A stretch of DNA of 7,351 nucleotides, taken from NCBI GenBank assembly GCA_964648005.1, contig CAZYKR010000225.1, forward strand, positions 1-7,351. Direction: 5' to 3'. This DNA comes from JAGQTE01 sp964648005 (lineage in GTDB: Bacteria; Actinomycetota; Acidimicrobiia; Acidimicrobiales; Acidimicrobilacustridaceae). Under the pieces are notes generated by a model. That model saw only the letters and a program-made list of their open reading frames with translations, was not told where the DNA came from and ran no database searches. The position numbers were made by a program, and so were the translations under genes. Of this stretch, positions 1 to 4,923 are shown one piece after another (within the stretch, counting starts at the first letter, position 1; each line of letters opens with the position of its first letter).

Positions 1-1050
1 GTTGCGAACGGTGTTGTCCGTGGCCGGGTCCCGGTAGATGCGGGTGATGGCGTCACTGACGTACGGCGTGTCCGAGCAGTCCATGAACAGCTGGTTCTCG
101 GCGGCGCGGGACGCGACCCACACGCCGTTGTCCTCGTCGGTGAACGTGTTGGCCTCGATGAGGTTGCCCGAAGCGGGCGTCCAGCGGGACCAGTGCTGGG
201 CCGGCTCGTCGTTCACGAACTCGCCGCAGTTCTTGTAGAGGAAGATCCCGCCGGCCATGTTGTCGACGAAGGTGTTGTTCCGTACGACGTTGTCCCGTGA
301 GCCGTCGATCGACAGGCCTTCACGCCCGGTGCCCCACCACCGATAGGTCTCGCCGCCGAGCTGGAGCGTCTGGCCGTCGGGGCCGTTCTCGCGGATACCG
401 TTGCCGGTGAACACGACGCGCTCGACGAGGTTCTGGCGCGAGCCGGCTTCGAGGTAGATGCCGGAGCTGCCGGCTCGGGTCACGGTGAGGTCGCGCATGG
501 TGATGTCGGACGTGTAGGCGTCGACGAACAGCCCGACGCCGCGCGAGTCGTGCAGCGCCACGTTCTCGATCAGGATGTTGCTGGTCGTGTTGTCGTAGGC
601 GTTGTCCGGTGTCAGCGTCTTGAACCCCGCTCGCGTGACGCGCATGGTGTTGAGGAAGCCACCCACGATGCAGTTGCGCACCGTCACGTTGGCCAGCGGC
701 ACATCCACCGGCCTGGTGAGCAGGATGCCGCGTCCTCCGGCGTCTGGCGCCGACTCGATGACCGCGCCCTGGCAGTCGAGCGTCACGTCGGACGCTGTGA
801 TCTCGAGGCCTTTCGTGTAGGTGCACGACGGGTCGAGGTGGGCGTCGGTGGTCACCTGGATGACCTGGTTCGCCTGACCGCAGCCGACCAGCGTCGAGCC
901 GGGTGTGAGGGTGCCGATGACCTGCCCGAGCGGCAGGTCTGCCGGAGCGGCGCCGGTCGCCTGCGCGCCGATCGCGACCATCGCGCCGGCGAGGAGCGCC
1001 ATCGCCAGCAGCGCGCGCCTGGTCCGATCGTGCCGCAGCGTGGATCGCAA
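1..1050 (-). CDS. Secreted right-handed parallel beta-helix repeat protein, C-terminus cut by window edge
   Basis: An uninterrupted frame runs from a TTG at 1050 to position 1, giving 350 residues without a stop. I chose TTG because GGAGG (1056-1060) lies five bases upstream and because it gives a full signal peptide: basic n-region RSTLRHDRTRR, hydrophobic core at about residues 13-28, and a likely AQA cleavage site at 29-31. The inner ATG at 1002 would remove the basic n-region. From about residue 85 the protein is a series of roughly 20-25-residue rungs rich in Asn, Val, Ile and Gly, such as NVTVRNCIV, NILIENVALHDS, DNVVRNNTFVDN and GNLIEANTFTDEDN. This is typical of the pectate-lyase-like / NosD-type beta-helix (Beta_helix, NosD Pfam families). 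Two Trp-rich inserts, near 235-243 and 285-290, break the rung pattern and could form a surface site. Six cysteines (57, 76, 93, 126, 275, 325) fit an exported, possibly disulfide-bonded protein. The fold is clear. The activity (polysaccharide lyase, epimerase, adhesin) cannot be assigned. Confidence 0.85.
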   Translation of the reverse strand, partial: MRSTLRHDRTRRALLAMALLAGAMVAIGAQATGAAPADLPLGQVIGTLTPGSTLVGCGQANQVIQVTTDAHLDPSCTYTKGLEITASDVTLDCQGAVIESAPDAGGRGILLTRPVDVPLANVTVRNCIVGGFLNTMRVTRAGFKTLTPDNAYDNTTSNILIENVALHDSRGVGLFVDAYTSDITMRDLTVTRAGSSGIYLEAGSRQNLVERVVFTGNGIRENGPDGQTLQLGGETYRWWGTGREGLSIDGSRDNVVRNNTFVDNMAGGIFLYKNCGEFVNDEPAQHWSRWTPASGNLIEANTFTDEDNGVWVASRAAENQLFMDCSDTPYVSDAITRIYRDPATDNTVRN

Positions 1051-1060
1051 GGTCGCCTCC
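1051..1060 (-). promoter_or_regulatory. Shine-Dalgarno site deciding the TTG start of the beta-helix gene
   Basis: Read on the minus strand, GGAGGCGACC directly precedes TTG at 1050, so GGAGG has a five-base spacer. This supports the non-ATG start that completes the signal peptide. Confidence 0.65.
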
Positions 1061-1084
1061 GTCAGATCGCTGCGGTGGGCGCGG

Positions 1085-1141
1085 GCAGCGCCACCGCCGG
1101 CGCGAGGCTAGCCAGCCAGCAACGACAGGCCGTGGCGCTGC
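1085..1141. repeat. Long-spaced perfect inverted repeat between CD225-like and beta-helix genes
   Basis: GCAGCGCCAC (1085-1094) is the exact reverse complement of GTGGCGCTGC (1132-1141), with a 37-base spacer. It starts four bases after the stop of the CD225-like gene and ends 35 bases before the TTG of the beta-helix gene. In RNA it could form a 10-bp stem as a terminator or processing hairpin. There is no U-tract. A weak -10-like TAGCCT (minus strand, 1110-1105) lies within the spacer. Chance pairing in GC-rich DNA remains possible. Confidence 0.4.
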
Positions 1142-1144
1142 GCC

Positions 1145-1738
1145 TCAGTAGCGGCGGGTCGAGGTCCCGGTCATGGCGATGATGAAGATGTACAGCACGA
1201 TCCCGACGACGGCCCCGGCGACGGAGAGGTTGGCGAAGAGCTTGGCCTTCTTGGCCGAGTCCTGCGCTCCGTACCAGTCCCCGCTCGCCCACTTCGTGTC
1301 CACCTGGGCGGCGAACACGATGGCGACGACCCCGAGCGGCAAGCAGCACAGCACGGTGGCGAGGATGGCGCTGACGAGGTTGTTGGCAGGCTTGGCGAAC
1401 GGCGGCGGGCTGGCGTAGCCGTAGCCCATCCCGTAGCCGTACCCGTAGCCCGCCTGCGGTTGCCCGTACCCCGGTGGCGGTTGCCCGTACCCGGGTGTCG
1501 GTTGCCCGTAGCCCGGTGGCGGTTGCCCGTACCCGGGTGGCGGTTGCCCGTACCCGGGTGGCGGTTGCCCGTAGCCCGGTGGCGGTTGCGCTGCGCCGGG
1601 TGGCGCGTCGCCGGTCGGTGGGCTGCTCCAGGGGCCCTGCGTCCCCCAGCCGGTCGACCGATCGGCACCGTCGGCCGCCGGTGCCGTGCTGCTCGGTGGC
1701 TCGATGGCCTCCGGCGCGTCGCCGTCCGTCTCGCTCAT
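1145..1738 (-). CDS. CD225/dispanin-like membrane protein with QPPPGYG repeat head (197 aa)
   Basis: The start is ATG at 1738, with a G-rich GGGGGTGGG just upstream as a weak ribosome site. The frame is open further upstream, but that stretch runs into gluQRS and lacks family character. Residues 1-50 are acidic and Pro/Ser-rich. Residues 51-99 are seven tandem heptapeptides (five QPPPGYG, one QPTPGYG, one QPQAGYG), followed by a YGYGMGYGYA stretch. The C-terminal half matches the CD225 (dispanin / IFITM-like) domain: a hydrophobic segment at about 119-144 with adjacent cysteines in LCCLPLG, the polar loop VDTKWASGDWYGAQDSAKKAK, and a second membrane segment at about 171-189. A short basic tail (RRY) ends it. 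Bacterial CD225 proteins are common in Actinobacteria and largely uncharacterised. Small membrane proteins with Pro/Gly/Tyr-rich heads often act as membrane-anchored scaffolds, which is only inference here. It is co-directional with gluQRS but 118 bp downstream, so it probably has its own transcript. Confidence 0.82.
   Translation of the reverse strand: MSETDGDAPEAIEPPSSTAPAADGADRSTGWGTQGPWSSPPTGDAPPGAAQPPPGYGQPPPGYGQPPPGYGQPPPGYGQPTPGYGQPPPGYGQPQAGYGYGYGMGYGYASPPPFAKPANNLVSAILATVLCCLPLGVVAIVFAAQVDTKWASGDWYGAQDSAKKAKLFANLSVAGAVVGIVLYIFIIAMTGTSTRRY
1442..1588 (-). repeat. Seven tandem 21-bp repeats encoding QPPPGYG-type heptads
   Basis: Seven in-frame 21-base units cover residues 51-99 of the CD225-like protein. 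Units 5 (QPTPGYG) and 7 (QPQAGYG) have amino-acid changes. Synonymous differences (CCCGGGTAC versus CCGGGCTAC) alternate between units, which points to duplication followed by drift. Copy number may vary between strains by slippage. Confidence 0.9.
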
Positions 1739-1756
1739 GCCCACCCCCGCGTGCTC

Positions 1757-1779
1757 CGAGCCGAAGGCGCTTCGGCTCG
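1757..1779. repeat. Tight perfect hairpin ahead of the CD225-like gene
   Basis: CGAGCCGAAG (1757-1766) and CTTCGGCTCG (1770-1779) are exact reverse complements with a three-base loop. The hairpin ends 18 bases before the ATG of the CD225-like gene and lies about 78 bases after the gluQRS stop. It could be a terminator for gluQRS, a leader hairpin affecting translation of the CD225-like mRNA, or a protein site. No U-tract follows on either strand. A weak -10-like TAGGCT (minus strand, 1794-1789) sits just upstream, which would place the hairpin at the 5' end of the message. Confidence 0.45.
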
Positions 1780-1831
1780 CCCTGCAGCAGCCTAGGTCGC
1801 TGGTCCACCGCCTGATCGATTGGCCATCGTT

Positions 1832-1852
1832 GCCGAGCGCATCGGGCTCGGC
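1832..1852 (-). terminator. Possible stem-loop terminator of gluQRS
   Basis: GCCGAGC (1832-1838) pairs with GCTCGGC (1846-1852) across a seven-base loop. It begins five bases past the gluQRS stop codon. The position suits a terminator, but no T-rich stretch follows, so it is at best a non-canonical one. Confidence 0.35.
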
Positions 1853-1856
1853 GGCG

Positions 1857-2768
1857 TCAGAGGTCGGCGGCGGCGACCGTCCAGGGGGACCGGGGCAGGT
1901 GCGCCAGGTCGAAGCGCTCGAGCAGGTCGGCCGTCGTCGGCTCCTCGCCCGGCCGGGCCAGCCCGAGGCTGACGGCCAGGCGCGCCCGCACGGCGCCGGC
2001 ATCCTGGCCCTGCGCCGCCAGGTCGTCGAGGGTGACGGCGCCGTCGCGCTTGGCCAGCCGGACCCCGGTCGGCCCCAGCACCAGCGGAACGTGCGCATAG
2101 CGCGGGACGTGCAGTCCGAGGAGGCCGGCCAGGTGGACCTGGCGTGGTGTGGAGTCGAGGAGATCGTCGCCGCGCACTACCTCGTCGATGGCCTGCCACG
2201 CATCGTCGACGACGACGGCCAGGTTGTAGGCGGGCGTGCCGTCGTTGCGCCGCAGGACCAGGTCGTCGACCGAGCCCGTCACGGTGCCGACGACGAGATC
2301 GTCGAAGGTGACCTCATCGCCGTCGGCGCGCAGCCGCACGGCCGGAGGCCGGCCTGCCGTTTCGCGTTCGGCGCGCTGGTCCGGCGTCAGCGAGCGGCAG
2401 GTTCCCGGGTAGGCGCCACCGGGGATGGCGCCGTGCGGCGCGGCGGCCGCTTCCCGGATCTCGCGGCGCGAGCAGTAGCAGGGATAGGTCAGCCCGGCAT
2501 CGACGAGGGAGGCGATGGCGGCGTCGTAGGCGTGGCGTCGGTCGGACTGCCAGACGATCGGACCGTCCCAGTCGACGCCGATGGCGCGCAGCTGGTCGAG
2601 CTGCCGTGCGCCGAGGTCGCGTCGCGCCGTGGCGGTGTCGAGGTCCTCCATCCGCACAGCGAAGGTGCCGCCGGTGGTGCGGGCACGCAGCCAGGCCACC
2701 AGAGCGGTGCGCAGGTTGCCGAGGTGCAGGTCGCCGGTGGGGCTGGGGGCGAAGCGGCCGGAGGGCAT
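1857..2768 (-). CDS. gluQ: Glutamyl-Q tRNA(Asp) synthetase
   Basis: The product has 303 residues from ATG at 2768, close to the usual ~300 for the family. It is a class I synthetase catalytic core resembling GluRS but lacking the anticodon-binding half. Visible motifs are FAPSPTGDLHLGN at 6-18 (the HIGH signature as HLGN), RMEDLD at 39-44, a zinc site as in GluQRS with Cys97, Cys99, Tyr120 and Cys124, the segment NDGTPAYNLAVVVDDA, VVRGDDLL at about 197-204, and LAKRDGA at 238-244 in place of KMSKS. Together these separate it from full-length GltX. Enzymes of this family activate glutamate without tRNA and attach it to the queuosine base at position 34 of tRNA(Asp), in the cytoplasm. The homology begins at residues 1-5, which fixes the start; in-frame sequence upstream is not family-like. 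A divergent PIG-L gene starts 59 bp away. No other queuosine gene is in the window. Confidence 0.93.
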   Translation of the reverse strand: MPSGRFAPSPTGDLHLGNLRTALVAWLRARTTGGTFAVRMEDLDTATARRDLGARQLDQLRAIGVDWDGPIVWQSDRRHAYDAAIASLVDAGLTYPCYCSRREIREAAAAPHGAIPGGAYPGTCRSLTPDQRAERETAGRPPAVRLRADGDEVTFDDLVVGTVTGSVDDLVLRRNDGTPAYNLAVVVDDAWQAIDEVVRGDDLLDSTPRQVHLAGLLGLHVPRYAHVPLVLGPTGVRLAKRDGAVTLDDLAAQGQDAGAVRARLAVSLGLARPGEEPTTADLLERFDLAHLPRSPWTVAAADL

Positions 2769-2813
2769 CGGCACCAGTGTGGTGTGCGGCCGCCGGGGCG
2801 CGACGCTCCCTCG

Positions 2814-2819
2814 TAACCT
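2814..2819 (+). promoter_or_regulatory. -10-like element for the PIG-L gene (possible leaderless start)
   Basis: TAACCT fits the TANNNT pattern and ends eight bases before the GTG start at 2828. No Shine-Dalgarno sequence is visible ahead of that GTG. No good -35 hexamer is seen. The arrangement resembles leaderless transcripts, which are frequent in Actinobacteria. Confidence 0.4.
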
Positions 2820-2827
2820 GCGGTGCC

Positions 2828-3718
2828 GTGACGGCCGACGATCTGCACGACGACGCCCTCCCCGAGCCCGTCGACCTGTCGACGCTCGACGTCCACGTCC
2901 CGGACGGCGTGCCCGTCGCCGAGGCGTTGGCGCGCACGACCGACGTCGGCGTCGTGGCGCACCCCGACGACCTGGAGTTGGTGCTGCTGCCCGGGGTGGC
3001 GGCGTGCGTGGCCGACCCACGGCGGTCGTTCTGCGGGATCGTCTGCACCGACGGTGCGCGCAGCGTCCGCGCCGGCACCGCGGCGGGCCTCGACGACGAC
3101 GCGCTGGTGGCGGTCCGCCGGGAGGAGCAGGTGGCGGCCGCCGACCTCGGTGGCTACGGCGCTGTCGTCCAGCTCGGCTGGTCGAGCGCGTCGGCGCGCC
3201 AGGATCTTGCCGGTCTGGTCGACCTGCTCGAGCCGATCCTGCGGCGTTGCCGCGCCGTGAACCTGTGGACCCACGATCTCGCCGATGCCCATGCCACGCA
3301 CGTGGCGGTCGGCTTGGCGGCGGTGCTGGCGGCGCGCCGGTTGCCGATGCCCGATCGGCCGGTGCGCGCCGTCGGGCTCGAGGGGTGGCGAAGCCTCGAC
3401 TGGCTCCCGGCCCAGCACCGCGTCGTGCTCGACACGTCGGACGCCGCGGCGCTGGGCCGGGACCTGGCGGCGGCGTTCCCGAGCCAGCTCGGTGCCGGCA
3501 AGCGCTACGACCTGGCGGCGGAGGGTCGCCGCGTCGCCAACGCCACCTTCGCCGAGCCCCGCGCCGTCGACGCCGTCGACCAGGCGGCGCTGGCGATGGA
3601 CCTGACCCCGGTGGTGCGCAACGAGAGCATCGACCCGCACCAATTCGTGGCGGGGGCCTTGGTGCAGTTCGCCGACGAGACGACCGCTCGGCTGCGTGCC
3701 GTCTCGCCGCCGACCTGA
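2828..3718 (+). CDS. PIG-L/LmbE-family deacetylase-like protein (296 aa)
   Basis: The start chosen is GTG at 2828. The sequence after it reads TADDLHDDALPEP, no ribosome site precedes it, and a -10-like TAACCT is eight bases upstream, suggesting a leaderless message. The PIG-L signature AHPDDLE lies at 44-50, with a Rossmann-like strand before it (TDVGVV). Further family features are CTDGAR at 73-78, an Arg/Glu-rich helix RREEQVAAADLGG at 98-110 that matches the usual 'R..E...aa..LG' stretch, and a second metal region DAHATH at 153-158. Members are zinc-dependent N-deacetylases of GlcNAc-type substrates, including MshB (mycothiol), BshB and LmbE-like amidases. Likely zinc ligands are His45, Asp48 and His158. 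The canonical HPDH motif is here HATH (155-158), so its Asp is missing. Substrate unknown. The gene ends 15 bp before the convergent yceI stop. No signal peptide, so cytoplasmic. Confidence 0.82.
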   Translation: MTADDLHDDALPEPVDLSTLDVHVPDGVPVAEALARTTDVGVVAHPDDLELVLLPGVAACVADPRRSFCGIVCTDGARSVRAGTAAGLDDDALVAVRREEQVAAADLGGYGAVVQLGWSSASARQDLAGLVDLLEPILRRCRAVNLWTHDLADAHATHVAVGLAAVLAARRLPMPDRPVRAVGLEGWRSLDWLPAQHRVVLDTSDAAALGRDLAAAFPSQLGAGKRYDLAAEGRRVANATFAEPRAVDAVDQAALAMDLTPVVRNESIDPHQFVAGALVQFADETTARLRAVSPPT

Positions 3719-3733
3719 CCGTGGCGAGGGGGT

Positions 3734-4306
3734 TCAGGACTCCGCCGTCTGGCGGACCGCCTGCCCCTCGATCTCGATGCGGACCTTCTTCGACACGAGG
3801 ACGCCGCCCGACTCGAGCGCCACGTTCCAGGTGAGACCCCAGTCCTCACGGTCGATCTCGGTCGAGGCCGAGAACGCCATGCGCGTCCCACCCCACGGAT
3901 CGCCGACGACGCCGTCGAGCTCCATGTCGAGGGTCACGGGACGCGTCACGTCCTTGATGGTCAGCGCACCGTCGACGGCGAACCGGTCGTCGCCCACGTG
4001 CCGGACGCCGGTCGAGGCGAACCGCAGGGTGGGGAACTGCTCGACGTTCAAGAAGTCGGCAGAGCGGAGGTGCCCGTCCCGGTCGGCGGAGCGGCTGTCG
4101 ATGCTGGCGGCGTCGATCGTGACGTCCACCGACGAGTCGAGCGGTTCCGGGGCGATGGTCACGGTGCCGTCGAAGTCGGCGAAGCGACCCCGCACCTTGG
4201 TCACCATCAGGTGCTTGGCGACGAAGGCGACGTCCGTGTGGCTCGGGTCGATGGCGTAGGTACCGGCCTGGGGAAGGGTGGCGGTGTCGATGGCGGTTGC
4301 GCTCAT
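3734..4306 (-). CDS. YceI-family lipocalin-like protein (190 aa)
   Basis: Begins at ATG 4306, with AGGAG (minus strand, 4317-4313) six bases upstream. Family features run the full length: YAIDPSHTDVAFVAKHLMV at 17-35, RGRFADFDGTV at 39-49, the block IDAASIDSRSADRDGHLRSA at 64-83 followed by DFLNVEQFPTLRF at 84-96, GALTIKDVTRPVTL at 113-126, and DREDWGLTWN at 152-161. YceI proteins form an eight-stranded barrel. Several members bind isoprenoid chains such as polyprenyl phosphates or quinones; a ligand here is inference. There is no signal peptide, unlike the periplasmic E. coli protein, so it is probably cytoplasmic, as in many Gram-positive homologues. It is divergent from the marR-type gene, sharing an 87-bp control region, and convergent with the PIG-L gene. 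Confidence 0.92.
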   Translation of the reverse strand: MSATAIDTATLPQAGTYAIDPSHTDVAFVAKHLMVTKVRGRFADFDGTVTIAPEPLDSSVDVTIDAASIDSRSADRDGHLRSADFLNVEQFPTLRFASTGVRHVGDDRFAVDGALTIKDVTRPVTLDMELDGVVGDPWGGTRMAFSASTEIDREDWGLTWNVALESGGVLVSKKVRIEIEGQAVRQTAES

Positions 4307-4318
4307 GAGGAGCTCCTC
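4307..4318 (-). promoter_or_regulatory. Ribosome binding site of yceI inside a 12-bp perfect palindrome
   Basis: The 12 bases GAGGAGCTCCTC directly abut the yceI ATG and are a perfect palindrome. On the minus strand they contain AGGAG at 4317-4313, six bases from ATG. This is the clearest Shine-Dalgarno site in the window. Confidence 0.65.
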
Positions 4319-4336
4319 TCGTAGATACTTGCTACA

Positions 4337-4363
4337 GCAATAACTGTATCCGCAAGTTATTGC
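4337..4363. promoter_or_regulatory. Inverted-repeat operator between yceI and marR
   Basis: GCAATAACT (4337-4345) and AGTTATTGC (4355-4363) are perfect 9-bp arms around a 9-bp spacer. They lie in the AT-richer divergent gap. The left arm overlaps the likely yceI -10 and start point. The right arm overlaps the likely marR -35. A second, tighter palindrome TTGCT-AC-AGCAA (4329-4340) shares part of the left arm, and the TTGC/GCAA core recurs at 4368-4371 and 4389-4392. MarR dimers typically bind such palindromes over their own promoter, so this is the likely site of the adjacent regulator. The regulator assignment is inference; the repeat is directly visible. Confidence 0.7.
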
Positions 4364-4371
4364 GCATGCAA
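4343..4371 (-). promoter_or_regulatory. Likely yceI promoter
   Basis: On the minus strand, TTGCAT (4371-4366) and TACAGT (4348-4343) are separated by 17 bases. They place the transcript start near 4336, about 30 bases ahead of the ATG, leaving room for the strong ribosome site. The -35 is a partial match only. Confidence 0.5.
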
Positions 4372-4387
4372 CTACCGCTGCTACGCT
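4360..4387 (+). promoter_or_regulatory. Likely marR promoter, leaderless configuration
   Basis: TTGCGC (4360-4365) and TACGCT (4382-4387) have a 16-base spacer. The -10 ends six bases before the GTG at 4394, so transcription would begin at or next to the start codon. No Shine-Dalgarno sequence precedes GTG, in keeping with a leaderless message. Confidence 0.5.
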
Positions 4388-4393
4388 CGCAAC

Positions 4394-4885
4394 GTGACCG
4401 AACTCCTCCCCCCCATCGACCAAGCCGTGCGCGCGTCCGTGGACGACTTGGACGACGACCGGATCACGCTCGCCGGGATGCTGTTCGAGGCGGCGGCGGC
4501 GCTGGAGCGGACGACCGTGCCCAGCATCGAGGCGGCGGGCCTCACCACCCAGGCGTTCGAAGCGCTACTGCGCCTGGCGCGCACGCCTGAGCACCGCCTG
4601 CGCATGAGCGAACTGGCGAATGCCATGACTTCGATCACCCCCAGCGGCCTGACGCGCCTCGTCGACCGCCTCGAGTCGGTCGGCTACGTCGAGCGCGCGA
4701 TGTGCCCGTCGGACCGGCGGGGCTCGTTCGCCCAGCTCACCGCGTCGGGCATGGATGTGGTGCTGGCCGTCATCCCGCAGCACCTGGCCGACCTCGACGA
4801 GCATCTGTGGCGCCTGTTCACCGTGCGCCAGCGCGGCGAGCTCGAAGCCCTGTTGCGTGTGGTACGCGACGCCAACGCTCGCTGA
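4394..4885 (+). CDS. MarR-family winged-helix transcriptional regulator (163 aa)
   Basis: Start is GTG at 4394, supported by the -10-like TACGCT six bases upstream and the absence of any ribosome site. The length is typical of MarR (about 140-170). The first 50 residues are the N-terminal dimer helices. The winged helix follows: LTTQAFEALLRLARTP (50-65), RLRMSELANAMTSITPSG (68-85), recognition helix LTRLVDRLESVGYVER (86-101), and the wing with the diagnostic DRRG at 107-110 before FAQLTASG. The C-terminal helices (about 122-160) complete the dimer interface. Members are dimeric repressors released by small phenolic or other ligands, or by oxidation. A single cysteine (104) sits just before the wing; whether it senses anything is unknown. 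Probable targets are its own gene and divergent yceI through the inverted repeat at 4337-4363. It is convergent with the GH65 gene. Confidence 0.92.
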   Translation: MTELLPPIDQAVRASVDDLDDDRITLAGMLFEAAAALERTTVPSIEAAGLTTQAFEALLRLARTPEHRLRMSELANAMTSITPSGLTRLVDRLESVGYVERAMCPSDRRGSFAQLTASGMDVVLAVIPQHLADLDEHLWRLFTVRQRGELEALLRVVRDANAR

Positions 4886-4901
4886 GCCGCGGGGGTCGCA
4901 C

Positions 4902-4919
4902 CCGGGCGGTCGCGCCCGG
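4902..4919. terminator. GC-rich hairpin between convergent marR and GH65 genes
   Basis: CCGGGCG (4902-4908) and CGCCCGG (4913-4919) pair with a GTCG tetraloop. It lies in the 38-bp gap between two convergent stop codons, where it could end both transcripts. It has no T-run on either side, so function as an intrinsic terminator is uncertain. Confidence 0.5.
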
Positions 4920-4923
4920 CAGA

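Noticed and set aside
550..1182. 210-residue plus-strand frame opposite the beta-helix gene
   Set aside because: The opposite strand has a coherent signal peptide and repeated rungs; this frame has neither a domain nor a convincing start.
1442..1588. Tandem repeats considered as a CRISPR array or intergenic satellite
   Set aside because: Units abut with no spacers and are in frame inside a coding region.
1062..1808. 248-residue frame overlapping the CD225-like gene, with RATATRVRATATG-type repeats
   Set aside because: The repeats merely reflect the 21-bp units read in another frame. The heptad frame leads into a recognisable CD225 domain; this one does not.
1686..2816. 376-residue open frame on the plus strand opposite gluQRS
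   Set aside because: It lies antisense to a gene with all synthetase motifs. Its product is Arg/Gly/Val-rich with no domain, as expected for a GC-rich shadow frame.
2489..3643. 384-residue minus-strand frame across gluQRS and the PIG-L gene
   Set aside because: It overlaps two genes with clear family motifs and shows only low-complexity Arg/His-rich sequence.
2581..3834. 417-residue plus-strand frame
   Set aside because: Long Arg/Gly/Ala runs in a shifted frame of the PIG-L gene; no recognisable domain.
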